Origin: Marmoricola sp963742815
Lineage (GTDB): Bacteria > Actinomycetota > Actinomycetes > Propionibacteriales > Nocardioidaceae
Length of the DNA: 64,000 bases
Assembly: GCA_963742815.1 (NCBI GenBank)
Contig: CAVUNJ010000013.1
Span: 89,589-153,588, forward strand
Reading direction: 5' to 3'
The translations under genes were made by a program, and so were the position numbers. The notes under the pieces were generated by a model. It worked only from the letters and a program-made list of their open reading frames with translations, had not been told where the DNA came from and made no database searches. Below, in pieces: positions 33,050 to 43,191 of the stretch. Within the stretch, counting starts at the first letter, position 1, and the number at the start of each line of letters is the position of its first letter.

Positions 33050-34270
33050 TCACACGAGCACCTCGAGGGCATCGGCCAGTGCCTCGACACCGGCAAGGCA
33101 GTCAGCCATCTCCGCGTGCTCGAACGGTGAGTGCGAGACACCGGTCGGGTTGCGCACGAACATCATCGCGGTCGGCACACCGGCCGCGGCGAGGATGCCG
33201 GCGTCGTGGCCGGCCATGGTCGGGATCACCGGCACCGACCCCCAGCGCTCGGTCAGCCCGGACCGCAGGCTCTCGGTCAGCTGTGGGTCGAAGGCGACCT
33301 CACCCGACACCGACTCGGCGGTGACCTCGAGGCGCGTTCCGTCGCGCCCGGCCTGCTCGGTGCCCTGCCGCTCGATCTCGGCCACGAGGCGACCGAGCTC
33401 GGCGTCGGACTCGCAGCGGGCGTCCAGCCAGGCGGTGACCCTGGACGGGATCGCGTTGGTGCCGTTGGGCGCCACGTCCATCCGCCCGAACGTCGCCCGC
33501 TGTCCCGCGAGGTGGGCCTGCGTGGTCGCGGCGAGGGCAGTCATCGCGAAGCTGGGCATCGGGTCGTGCCGATCCTCCATCCGCGTGGTGCCGGCGTGGT
33601 TGGCGTCGCCGGTGAAGTCGAAGCGGTAGCGCCCGTGTGGCCAGATGCCTGTGGCAAGCCCGACCGGCGCGTCCCGGTCGACCAGGTCGCGACCCTGTTC
33701 GACGTGGAGCTCGAGGAACTTACCGATCCGGCCCAGCCACGCGCTCCGCCCCAGGGTCGGCTCCAGCCCGGCGGCGGCCATCGCGTCGAGCAGCAGGACG
33801 CCGTCGCGGTCGCGCAGCTCCGCGGCAGCATCGGGGGTGATCGAGCCACTGGCCAGCCTGGAGCCGAGGCAGGCGATGCCGAACCTCGACCCCTCCTCCT
33901 CGGCGAAGGCGCCGACGGCGATCGGTCGGCTGGGGACCACCCCGCGCTCGCGGAGCAGATCCACGGCGGCGAGGGAGGAGACCACGCCCAGTGGTCCGTC
34001 GTACGCCCCACCGTCGAGCACCGAGTCGAGGTGAGAGCCGATCAGAACCCCGGGGCCATCGTCTGGGGCCATCCACCACGCGATCAGGTTGCCGTTGCCG
34101 TCCGCCTCGACCTCCAGCCCGCGTGCTGCGCACTGCTCCGTGAACCAGGTGCGGAGCTCGGACTCGACCGAGGTGTAGGGCTGTCGGAAGTAGCCACCAC
34201 TCGTCGCCGAGCGGCCCAGCGGCGCGAGGTCGCGCCACATCTGCTCGAAGTCGGCTGCCGAGTCAGTCAT
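33050..34270 (-). CDS. M20-family amidohydrolase (allantoate amidohydrolase-like), candidate HutG replacement
   Basis: A 406-residue binuclear zinc amidohydrolase of the hydantoinase/carbamoylase group. Metal and catalytic residues are in IGSHLDSVLDGG, GAFAEEEGSRFG, LELHVEQGRDL and TMAGHDAGILAA. Family members cleave N-carbamoyl or allantoate amides. It is the first gene of the operon with hutF and hutI, and no classical HutG-type formylglutamate deformylase is seen, so hydrolysis of N-formylglutamate to glutamate and formate is a reasonable inference. ATG 34270 is only 10 bp from the divergent nitroreductase start. Confidence 0.85.
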   Translation of the reverse strand: MTDSAADFEQMWRDLAPLGRSATSGGYFRQPYTSVESELRTWFTEQCAARGLEVEADGNGNLIAWWMAPDDGPGVLIGSHLDSVLDGGAYDGPLGVVSSLAAVDLLRERGVVPSRPIAVGAFAEEEGSRFGIACLGSRLASGSITPDAAAELRDRDGVLLLDAMAAAGLEPTLGRSAWLGRIGKFLELHVEQGRDLVDRDAPVGLATGIWPHGRYRFDFTGDANHAGTTRMEDRHDPMPSFAMTALAATTQAHLAGQRATFGRMDVAPNGTNAIPSRVTAWLDARCESDAELGRLVAEIERQGTEQAGRDGTRLEVTAESVSGEVAFDPQLTESLRSGLTERWGSVPVIPTMAGHDAGILAAAGVPTAMMFVRNPTGVSHSPFEHAEMADCLAGVEALADALEVLV

Positions 34271-34280
34271 GCTCGGGCCC

Positions 34281-34901
34281 ATGGAGTTCCAGGACGTCGT
34301 ACGACGCCGCCGGATGGTGCGCAACTACGCCGAGGAACCCGTCGATCCCGTCATCGTCGACCGGGCCCTGAGCAACGCGACAAGGGCGCCGAGCGCCGGT
34401 TTCAGCCAGGGCTGGGGCTTCCTGGTGCTCGACACCCCTGTCGACGTACGCCGCTACTGGGAGGCCACCGCCGATGGGATCGACGAGCCCGACGAGTGGC
34501 TGCGAGGCATGATGCGTGCACCGGTGCTGGTGGTCCCCTGCTCGAGCAAGGCCGCCTACCTGCGTCGATACGCCGAGCCCGACAAGGGATGGACCGACGA
34601 GGACGAGGCGCGCTGGCCGGTGCCGTTCTGGCACATGGACGCGGCGATGGCCTCGCTGCTGATCCTGCAGACCGCGGTCGACGCGGGCCTGGGCGGATGC
34701 TTCTTCGGCATCCCACCCGACAGGGTGGCAGCGGTCCGCGAGGCGTTCTCGATCCCCTACGCCTTCGACCCGGTGGGCACGGTCACCCTTGGGCACCCCG
34801 CCGCTCGGCCGGGCGCTCAGGGGTCGCCCAGCCGGAGAGGTCGCAAGGACCTCGGCGACGTCGTGCACCGCGGCTCGTGGGGGACAGACACAACCGGCTG
34901 A
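34281..34901 (+). CDS. Nitroreductase family protein (FMN-dependent)
   Basis: A 206-residue flavoenzyme. The N-terminus MEFQDVVRRRRMVRNYAEEP carries the Arg-rich FMN-phosphate site, RAPSAGFSQGWGFLVL the second binding segment, and HMDAAMASLLILQTAVDAGLGGCFFGI the helix and third FMN segment. ATG 34281 fits this family start better than an earlier in-frame ATG at 34269, which lies inside the M20 start region. Such enzymes reduce nitro groups or similar acceptors with NAD(P)H. A basic tail after GHPAARPG extends the usual C-terminus. Confidence 0.87.
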   Translation: MEFQDVVRRRRMVRNYAEEPVDPVIVDRALSNATRAPSAGFSQGWGFLVLDTPVDVRRYWEATADGIDEPDEWLRGMMRAPVLVVPCSSKAAYLRRYAEPDKGWTDEDEARWPVPFWHMDAAMASLLILQTAVDAGLGGCFFGIPPDRVAAVREAFSIPYAFDPVGTVTLGHPAARPGAQGSPSRRGRKDLGDVVHRGSWGTDTTG

Positions 34902-35036
34902 CATGGGCACCAGCCTTGCGAATCCGCCGTGGCCGCGCCACCTCGACGAGGGCCCGCGCGTCTCGTATGCGAGACCCCACCCAGTTTCCGGTGCTTCGGG
35001 GCTCCAGTCCGTCTTCCAGCCCAGCACCGCAACCCG

Positions 35037-35846
35037 TCAGCGGCTGGCCGCCCGCTGGTATTGGCGGATCGCCAGCGGCGCGAACACCGCAACGATGATC
35101 ACCGCCCAGATCAGCGTGTACGCCACTGGGTTCTCCAGCGACCACGGTCCGTCCGGTACGGCGCCCGGGACCGTGTTGCCGAAGAGCTCACGGGCCGCCT
35201 GCGTGACCGTCGAGACCGGGTTCCACTCGGCGAAGGTCTTCAACGGGCCCGGGAGGTTGCTCGTCGAAACGAACGTGTTCGCGATGAACGTGACCGGGAA
35301 GATCACGATGAACGAGGCGTTGTTGACGACCTCCGGGCTCCGCACCAGCAGTCCGACGTACGCCATCACCCAGGAGATTGCGTAGGCGAAGACAAGCAGC
35401 ACCAGGTAGCCCGCGATCGCCTCCAGGAGCGAGGACCGGATGCGCCACCCGATCAGCAGGCCGGTCAGCGTCATCACCAGCAGGCTGACCACGTTGATGC
35501 CGATGTCGGCCACCGTTCGCCCGAGAACCACGGCCCCAGGGGACATCGGCAGCGAGCGGAACCGGTCGACGATCCCCTTCTGCAGGTCCTCCGCGAGGCT
35601 GTAGCCGGTGAACGTCGAACCGAACACGACCGTCTGGGCGAAGATCCCCGCGATCAGGAACTCCCGGTAGTTCACCCCGGTGTCCTGTTCACCGATGGCA
35701 CTGCCGAACACGTACGCGAACAGCAGCACGAACATGATCGGAGACAGCGTGGTGAACACGAGCAGGTCGGGAACCCGCAGGATCTTCTTCAGGTTGCGCC
35801 GGGTGATGGTGGCGGTGTCGGACACGGCTTCGGCGAGCATGCTCAT
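35037..35846 (-). CDS. ABC-2 type transporter permease, DrrB-like
   Basis: A 269-residue membrane protein with six predicted helices. RRNLKKILRVPDLLVFTTLSP precedes helix 1, GYSLAEDLQKGIVDRFRSLP is the conserved ABC-2 loop, and FAEWNPVSTVTQAARELFG lies near the C-terminus; all are typical of daunorubicin-resistance (DrrB) exporters. ATG 35846 overlaps the stop of the ATPase gene by 4 bp. The pair would export a hydrophobic compound; with no biosynthetic genes nearby, a self-protection or multidrug role is as likely as a specific one. Confidence 0.92.
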   Translation of the reverse strand: MSMLAEAVSDTATITRRNLKKILRVPDLLVFTTLSPIMFVLLFAYVFGSAIGEQDTGVNYREFLIAGIFAQTVVFGSTFTGYSLAEDLQKGIVDRFRSLPMSPGAVVLGRTVADIGINVVSLLVMTLTGLLIGWRIRSSLLEAIAGYLVLLVFAYAISWVMAYVGLLVRSPEVVNNASFIVIFPVTFIANTFVSTSNLPGPLKTFAEWNPVSTVTQAARELFGNTVPGAVPDGPWSLENPVAYTLIWAVIIVAVFAPLAIRQYQRAASR

Positions 35847-36880
35847 GACAGCGACTCCTTGGTCAGGGCCTCGGTAGACTCCTCGTCCTCCGGCGTCGGC
35901 TCCTCCGCCGCATGCCCGGTGAGCTGCAGGAACACGTCGTCGAGGGTTGGCCGGCGCAGACCCACGTCGCTGACGGGTATCCGGGCCCGGTCGAGGCGGT
36001 TCAGGAACTCCATCAGGTCCGCGGCTCCACCCGAGACCGGGATCGTGATGCGGCGGTCACGCTCGTCCTCCTGGGGTGGACCGATGCCGATCCCCGCGCT
36101 CTCGGCACGAGCCCGGGCCAGGTCAGGCACGGAGGTCACGACGACCTCGATGCGCTCGCCGCCGACCTGGGCCTTGAGCTCGTCCGCGGTGCCCTTGGCG
36201 ATCACCCGACCGTGGTCGATGACGGCGATCTGGTCGGCGAGCCGGTCGGCCTCCTCGAGGTACTGCGTGGTCAGCAGAAGAGTCGTGCCGCCGGCGACCA
36301 GGTCCTCGATCACGTCCCACATCCCGACGCGGCCGCGCGGGTCGAGGCCAGTCGTTGGTTCGTCCAGAAAGAGCACCGGAGGCTCCGCGACCAGGGCGCC
36401 AGCAAGGTCCAGACGTCGACGCATTCCACCGGACCAGCCCTTCACCTGACGGTCGGCGGCCTCCGTCAGCTCGAAGCGCTCCAGCAGCCCGTTGGCCCGC
36501 TTGCGGCTGGCGGCCGCGCCGAGATGGTAGAGCCTGCCGACCATGTCGAGGTTCTCGAAACCGGTCAGGTGCTCGTCCACGGCGGCGTACTGCCCAGATG
36601 CCCCGATGCGCCGACGAAGGTCGCGGGCGTCACGCACCACGTCGAGGCCGAGGACCTCGGCCGTGCCTTCGTCGGCCTTGAGCAGGGTGGTCAGCACCCG
36701 CACCGTCGTCGTCTTGCCGGCTCCGTTGGGCCCGAGCAGGCCCATCACGGTGCCCTCGGCAACCTCGAGATCGAGGCCCGCAAGTGCCGTGACGTCGCCG
36801 TAGCGCTTCCTCAGGCCCGTGGCTCGAATGGCGATGCCTGCGTCAGGGCCTGCATCTAGGCCCACTTCTGGACTGCCCAT
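35843..36880 (-). CDS. ABC transporter ATP-binding protein, DrrA-like
   Basis: A 345-residue ATPase. Walker A is GPNGAGKTTTV, the Q-loop region is GASGQYAAVDEHLTGFEN (the DrrA-type sequence), the signature is WSGGMRRRLDLA, Walker B is VLFLDEPTTGLDPRGR, and the C-terminal domain (about residues 230-320) ends in RRPTLDDVFLQLTGHA, another DrrA hallmark. An acidic tail rich in Glu follows. It is translationally coupled to the DrrB-like permease. The 328 bp upstream to the next gene hold the palindromic element at 37073-37154 and nothing else I recognise. Confidence 0.93.
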   Translation of the reverse strand: MGSPEVGLDAGPDAGIAIRATGLRKRYGDVTALAGLDLEVAEGTVMGLLGPNGAGKTTTVRVLTTLLKADEGTAEVLGLDVVRDARDLRRRIGASGQYAAVDEHLTGFENLDMVGRLYHLGAAASRKRANGLLERFELTEAADRQVKGWSGGMRRRLDLAGALVAEPPVLFLDEPTTGLDPRGRVGMWDVIEDLVAGGTTLLLTTQYLEEADRLADQIAVIDHGRVIAKGTADELKAQVGGERIEVVVTSVPDLARARAESAGIGIGPPQEDERDRRITIPVSGGAADLMEFLNRLDRARIPVSDVGLRRPTLDDVFLQLTGHAAEEPTPEDEESTEALTKESLS

Positions 36881-37072
36881 CCCGTTCTCCTCCGCTGCTC
36901 CCGAGCGCGTGGACCTGCTGTGACCTGGCCCGCGGCCTTCTCGCCGACCCTAGCGATCGGCACCGACAAGGGGACACTCCATTTTCGCGAGGGTCCGGGA
37001 GGGCGGGCACTAACGTTCGCCGGGTGTTCGTCGTACCCAGGGATGCGTTCGCCGACTGACCAAGCTCAGCGT

Positions 37073-37154
37073 GGCCCGAACCCCACAAATGTTGGATTGA
37101 GACGTCCGAATGACCGATCTCAACGTCACAAGCCAACAAATGTGGCGTTCGGCC
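37073..37154. repeat. Palindromic element, family 2, copy 2
   Basis: Imperfect arms GGCCCGAACCCCACAAATGT and, at the right end, CCAACAAATGTGGCGTTCGGCC enclose a 40-bp centre that itself includes GAGACGT/ACGTCA. It matches the element at 7391-7475 in arm sequence and spacing. It lies in the divergent intergenic region between the DrrA-like gene and the DUF1992 gene. Confidence 0.7.
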
Positions 37155-37208
37155 GGCGCCGCCACCGCTGTTGAGCAGATTTGTAGGCTGGGTCGCGAGG
37201 TGAGTGGA

Positions 37209-37781
37209 ATGCATGACGACGCCGCTGAACGACCGGACCGGCCCGAGCAGCCGATCCGCGAACGCGAACGCGACTCCCGCACAGGATCCGACGCGGTCGC
37301 TGCTCGCATGGAGCACCAGGGTCGCTGGGTCGACCTGCAGATCCAGCGTGCGATGGAGCGAGGCGAGTTCGACAACCTGCCCGGCCAGGGCAAGCCGCTG
37401 GGTGACCTCGGCTCGCCGGACGACCGAGACTGGTGGCTGAAGAAGCTCATCGAGCGCGAGCACATCACCGGCGTACTCCCGGCGGCACTGCAGCTGCGCA
37501 AGGAGGACCTCCAGCTCGATGGGATGCTCGACCGCGAGACCGCCGAGAAGGTCGTCCGCGCCCTGGTCGAGGACTTCAACAGGCGCATCGTCGAGGCGCG
37601 GCGCCAGCTCCAGGGCGGCCCGCCCGTGGTGACGCCCACGCGCGACGTCGAGGCCGAGGTCGAGCGATGGCGCCAGCGCCGGCGGGCCCGTAGTCAGCAG
37701 GCCCGTCAGCAGGCGCGTAGTCAGCCGGTCGAGGGGCCGCACGACGGGTCACACAGACGCTGGTTCCGCCGACAGTCCTGA
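37209..37781 (+). CDS. DUF1992 / DnaJ-C28-like protein
   Basis: A 190-residue soluble protein. The domain hallmark RWVDLQIQRAMERGEFDNLP, then GQGKPL, lies near residues 38-63, followed by DRDWWLKKLIERE and a helical region. It corresponds to the J-domain-less bacterial relatives of DNAJC28; function unknown. ATG 37209 follows GCGAGGTGAG; a GTG at 37200 is an alternative. The C-terminus is Arg/Gln-rich (RRRARSQQARQQARSQ), probably disordered. It converges on the universal stress protein gene. Confidence 0.85.
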   Translation: MHDDAAERPDRPEQPIRERERDSRTGSDAVAARMEHQGRWVDLQIQRAMERGEFDNLPGQGKPLGDLGSPDDRDWWLKKLIEREHITGVLPAALQLRKEDLQLDGMLDRETAEKVVRALVEDFNRRIVEARRQLQGGPPVVTPTRDVEAEVERWRQRRRARSQQARQQARSQPVEGPHDGSHRRWFRRQS

Positions 37782-37787
37782 CCCCAT

Positions 37788-37831
37788 CTCGACCCGTTCT
37801 CGACCCGTTCTCGAGCCGATCTCGGCCGACG
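37788..37831. repeat. 11-bp tandem repeat between convergent genes
   Basis: CTCGACCCGTT occurs twice in a row, then CTCGAGCCGAT and a fourth degenerate unit. It fills the space between the DUF1992 stop and the universal stress protein stop. No function is evident. Confidence 0.55.
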
Positions 37832-37856
37832 CTCGACTGGGGGCACGCACCGAAGG

Positions 37857-38735
37857 TCAGGGGACGACGATCACCGGCACAGGCGAGCGACGAACGATCT
37901 TCGAGGCGGTCGAACCCAGGAACAGTCGCGACATGAAGCTGGCCGACGACGACCCGACCACGAGCACGTCCTCCTTGTCCCAGGGCAGGTCCTCGAGCGC
38001 CTCCGACCAGCTCCGGCCGGTGGCGACCGCGGTCTCGACCGACCCGGGCGCCGCGTCGCCCAGGGCAGCCACGGCCTCCTCCTGCTGGGTAGCCGTGTAC
38101 TTCACGTACGCGTCCAGGATCTCGTCCTCACCGAGCACCCCGGACGGGTAGATCGTCCGCCCGCGGACCCCGAACGTGGCCACCCGAAGACTCGCCCCGA
38201 TGTCGCGGCAGATGGAGGCAGTCCGGGTGAGTACGGCGCGCGAGGGCTCGTCGCCGCGAAACGCGCACGTGGCCCGTTTGACGGTCGCATTGGAGGTCGC
38301 CCGGAAGCCCCTCGTGGCCACTGCGACCGGGACGTGCGCGGAGTGCAGCAGCCGCTCCGATGTCGAGCTCACCACAACGGTGCCCCAGGAGCCGTGCGAG
38401 CCCGAGCCGACGACGATCATTGCCGCGTCGGACTTCTCGGCCTCCTCGATGAGCGCCCCGGCGACCGAGCTGCCCGGGACCGCCACCGCCTGGACCGTCA
38501 GGTCGGGACACAGCTCTGCTACGGCGGCCTCGGCCTGGGTGACCGCCCCGGCGGCGTAGTCCTCGGCCCAGCTGACGAACTCCCGGTCCGTCCCTCCGGC
38601 CACGGGAGTGGGCCAGGGCGCAGGCACCACCGTGACCAACCGAAGGTCCTGGCCGGTCGAGCGGGCGAGCATGGCGCCGAGCTGGATGGGGGTGCGGTCG
38701 CCCTTGTGCGGCGTGTAGCCGACGACGAGCGTCAT
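37857..38735 (-). CDS. Universal stress protein, two UspA domains
   Basis: A 292-residue protein of two UspA folds. Domain 1 begins MTLVVGYTPHKGD and has the ATP-binding signature as VVGSGSHGSWGTVVVSSTSE; domain 2 ends VLVVGSSSASFMSRLFLGST and KIVRRSPVPVIVVP. The second signature deviates at the first glycines, so nucleotide binding is more certain in domain 1. It starts 1 bp after the stop of the APC permease, an APC-Usp pairing seen often in actinobacteria that suggests the Usp modulates the transporter. Confidence 0.9.
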   Translation of the reverse strand: MTLVVGYTPHKGDRTPIQLGAMLARSTGQDLRLVTVVPAPWPTPVAGGTDREFVSWAEDYAAGAVTQAEAAVAELCPDLTVQAVAVPGSSVAGALIEEAEKSDAAMIVVGSGSHGSWGTVVVSSTSERLLHSAHVPVAVATRGFRATSNATVKRATCAFRGDEPSRAVLTRTASICRDIGASLRVATFGVRGRTIYPSGVLGEDEILDAYVKYTATQQEEAVAALGDAAPGSVETAVATGRSWSEALEDLPWDKEDVLVVGSSSASFMSRLFLGSTASKIVRRSPVPVIVVP

Positions 38736-38736
38736 C

Positions 38737-40218
38737 TCACTCCCCTCCGCCCGACACGTCGGTGTCGGCCACGACTCCCTTGTTCAGAGCGGCGTTGTGT
38801 CGGCCCCAGAGCAGGTAGAAGGCGAGGACGATCGCGAGCCAGATGCCGAAGATCGCCCAGGTCACGAGGGCCAGGCCGTAGAGGATGTAGATGCACGCCG
38901 CGATGGTGAGCAACGGGGTGACCGGGTAGCCCGGCACCCGGAACGGTCGATTCATCTGGGGCTGTGTGCGGCGCAGCACCAGAACGGCGATTGCCACCAC
39001 GATGAAGGCCATCAGCGTGCCGATCGAAACGGTGTCCCACAGGTAGTCCGACGGCACGAAGCCAGCGATCAGCGCCACCACGATCGCGACCACGATGGTG
39101 TTGTACGTCGGAGTGAGGTGCACCGGGTTCACGGAGGCGAACTTCTTCGGCAGCATGCCGTCGCGACCCATCGCGAACAGGATGCGGGTCTGGCCGTAGA
39201 TCGAGACCAACGTGACCGAGAAGATCGAGATCACGGCACCGGCCGCAAGGATTGTCGCCGGGACACTGCTGCCGGTGATGTTCTCGAGGATCACCGACAG
39301 CCCGGCGCTCTGCTGGTCGGGGTTCTCGAACTCCTCCACCGGCTGGGCACCGACGCCGGCCACGGCGACCAGAACGTAGACCGTGACGACGATGACGAGC
39401 GCGCCCATGATCGCCCGTGGCAGTGCCCGTTGCGGGTCTCGCACCTCCTCGCCCGCCGTCGAGACAGCGTCGAGTCCGATGAAGGAGAAGAAGATCGTGC
39501 CCGCAGCCGCGCTGACGCCCTTGATGCCGGAGTCCCAGAATCCACCGAAGTGGTCGGCGTCGAACGCGGTGAAGCCGATGACCACGAACAGGACGAGAAC
39601 GCTCAGCTTGATCAGCACCATGATCGTGTTGGCGCGCGCGGACTCGCTGGCTCCGCGGAGCAGCAGCACTGTGCACATTCCCACGAGTACGACGGCCGGG
39701 AGGTTGATGATCCCGGTGACGTTGTCCTCGTAGGCGATCGGTGAGAAGGACAGCGCATCGGGCAGGTGGAACCCGAAGAGGTTCTCCAACAGCTCGTTGA
39801 AGTAGCCGCTCCACCCGACTGCCACAGCCGCCGAGGCGACGCCGTACTCCAGCAGCACGCAGGCGGCCACAATCATCGCCACGAGCTCACCCATGGAGTG
39901 GTAGGCGTAGGAGTACGTCGACCCACTGACCGGGATCGCACTCGCCACCTCGGCGTAGCAGATCGCCGACAGCCCGGCGGCGAGCCCGGCGACCAGGAAC
40001 GAGATGACCACCGCGGGCCCCGCGTCGGGGACGGCCTCCTGCAGGACGAAGAAGATGCCGGTGCCGACCGTCGCACCAACGCCGAAGAGCGTCAGCTGGA
40101 AGGTGCCGAAACTTCGTTTCAGGTCGGGACCGAGGTGGGCACCCTTCTGGGCTGCGATCGGCTTGCGCCGCTTCAGCTGCTCGGCGAAGGACGGTGATCG
40201 GTTCGCGAGGTCAGTCAT
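38737..40218 (-). CDS. APC superfamily amino acid permease (cationic/YfnA type)
   Basis: A 493-residue transporter with about twelve helices plus extra hydrophobic segments. LKRSFGTFQLTLFGVGATVG and GTGIFFVLQEA form helix 1, IPVSGSTYSYAYHSMGE is the helix 3 loop, and FFSFIGLDAVSTAGEEVRDP is the conserved central motif of cationic amino acid transporters. The C-terminus ends ADTDVSGGGE. It lies inside the split hut locus and could import histidine, but that is an inference from position only. The promoter shares sequence with that of the other APC gene. Confidence 0.88.
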   Translation of the reverse strand: MTDLANRSPSFAEQLKRRKPIAAQKGAHLGPDLKRSFGTFQLTLFGVGATVGTGIFFVLQEAVPDAGPAVVISFLVAGLAAGLSAICYAEVASAIPVSGSTYSYAYHSMGELVAMIVAACVLLEYGVASAAVAVGWSGYFNELLENLFGFHLPDALSFSPIAYEDNVTGIINLPAVVLVGMCTVLLLRGASESARANTIMVLIKLSVLVLFVVIGFTAFDADHFGGFWDSGIKGVSAAAGTIFFSFIGLDAVSTAGEEVRDPQRALPRAIMGALVIVVTVYVLVAVAGVGAQPVEEFENPDQQSAGLSVILENITGSSVPATILAAGAVISIFSVTLVSIYGQTRILFAMGRDGMLPKKFASVNPVHLTPTYNTIVVAIVVALIAGFVPSDYLWDTVSIGTLMAFIVVAIAVLVLRRTQPQMNRPFRVPGYPVTPLLTIAACIYILYGLALVTWAIFGIWLAIVLAFYLLWGRHNAALNKGVVADTDVSGGGE

Positions 40219-40269
40219 GTCGGCTCCCAGGTCGCCGGGCCCCTCTCCCCGGAGCCCTCCGTTGCATGG

Positions 40270-40299
40270 AACCTAGACCGCAAGCCGGGGCGCTGGATA
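40270..40299 (-). promoter_or_regulatory. Candidate promoter of the cationic APC permease
   Basis: On the minus strand, TATCCA (40299-40294) and TAGGTT (40275-40270) are 18 bp apart, in GGTCTAGGTTCCATGC. The -10 region repeats that of the APC gene at 22.3 kb almost exactly. Confidence 0.4.
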
Positions 40300-40313
40300 G
40301 GGCCAGCGCCGGG

Positions 40314-41324
40314 CTACTGGCCCCGACGGAAGGTCTCGTCCAGCCATCCCTTGATGCTGCCCAGGGCACCGGCGGTCTCGTGCACGAGCCGACCGAGTGC
40401 GTCCTGGGTGCTCTTGAACGACTCCGCGTAGCTCTGGGCGGCTTCCCGGGCGGAGTCGCTCATGCTCGCGGCGGCATCCTCGTCGCGGCGTGGGTACTGC
40501 CCCGCGAGGATCTGCGTGTACTCACCGCTGTCGACCCATCGACGCAGCTCGCTGGCACGTACGACGGCGAAGGGATGGGTCTGGTTCTCCACCAGCAGCA
40601 GCTTGAGCACCGACTCGCGCAGGTCTCCGGCCTCCTGGTACTCGATGCCCTGGGCGAAGAACGACGTCGTGTCGAGGTCGTCGAGATGCCCACCGCTCGC
40701 GAGCTTCATGTGCACGCGGAAGGCCACCGCCGGTTCCTGGGTGGCGAGAACCCCGGCCCGGTCGGCGGACAGCTCCGACTTGCGGGACCACTCCATCAGC
40801 GCGGCCACGATCACCCGGATGCCGAGACCGCCGAGCGGGACAGCGTTCAGCACGCCGCTCAGCACGAGCAGTCGACGCAGCAGCGTCTGGTAGACCGCGT
40901 GGCCACTGACCGCATGACCGAGCTCGTGCGCGATGACGAAGCGCATCTCGTCGTCGTCCATCAGGTCCACCAGGGCGCTGTTGAGCAGGATGATCGGCTT
41001 GTTCATGCCGACGGTCACCGCGTTCAGGTAGGGGTCCGCGACGACGTACATCTCCGGCAGCTCGCCCACGTCGAGCGTCGTACCGACCTCGGCCAGGAGC
41101 CGGTGCAGGCGCTTGAACTGTCGTTCGTCGACCTGGATCCCGGAGCCGAGGAACTGCAGCCGGACGGCCCTCTCGTTGAACATCCCGGACAGCGCCTTGA
41201 GGACGGTGTCGAAACCCTTGAGCTTGCGCAGGGCGACCAGCGCACCCCGGTCGGCTGGGTGCTCCCAGGCGCGGGAGCTGATCTCCGGGAACGAGACACG
41301 GGCACGAACCGGGCGCTTAGGCAT
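40314..41324 (-). CDS. M48 family metallopeptidase
   Basis: A 336-residue zinc protease. The HExxH motif is FVIAHELGHAVSGHAVY, and the third ligand Glu is in KSELSADRAGVLA. Two hydrophobic segments after the motif (RRLLVLSGVLNAVPLGGLGI and the following IVAALMEW) suggest membrane association, as in HtpX/Ste24 relatives. The N-terminus contains FPEISSRAWEHPADRGALVALRKLKG, typical of the cytoplasmic-membrane subgroup. The C-terminal 60 residues are helical and polar. It lies 21 bp downstream of hutU on the same strand; a link to histidine catabolism is unlikely. Confidence 0.9.
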   Translation of the reverse strand: MPKRPVRARVSFPEISSRAWEHPADRGALVALRKLKGFDTVLKALSGMFNERAVRLQFLGSGIQVDERQFKRLHRLLAEVGTTLDVGELPEMYVVADPYLNAVTVGMNKPIILLNSALVDLMDDDEMRFVIAHELGHAVSGHAVYQTLLRRLLVLSGVLNAVPLGGLGIRVIVAALMEWSRKSELSADRAGVLATQEPAVAFRVHMKLASGGHLDDLDTTSFFAQGIEYQEAGDLRESVLKLLLVENQTHPFAVVRASELRRWVDSGEYTQILAGQYPRRDEDAAASMSDSAREAAQSYAESFKSTQDALGRLVHETAGALGSIKGWLDETFRRGQ

Positions 41325-41345
41325 GTCGGACAGTGTGCCCTGCCC

Positions 41346-43007
<1,662 letters not shown>

Positions 43008-43081
43008 GTCGGGTCTCCGTTCGAGGGTGCGGGTGATGGTGCGGATGCGGGTGTTCGTGCAGCTGGGAGTGAGCGTGGGAC

Positions 43082-43175
43082 GTCATACGAGGTGGCTGTC
43101 ATCGCGACCAGTTCGTATGACGCTCTGCGGGACGTCATACGAGGTGGCTGCGATAGCGACCAGCTCGTATGACGC
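43082..43175. repeat. Twin-hairpin intergenic repeat, family 1, copy 3
   Basis: Units 43082-43123 and 43134-43175 (42 bp each) have left arm CGTCATACGAGGTGG and right arm CCAGYTCGTATGACG, separated by 10 bp. Pairing covers 13-14 of 15 arm positions. The repeat occupies the space between hutH and hutU and would be transcribed if they share an mRNA. Confidence 0.85.
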
Positions 43176-43191
43176 TGCCGAGGGAGGCGGG

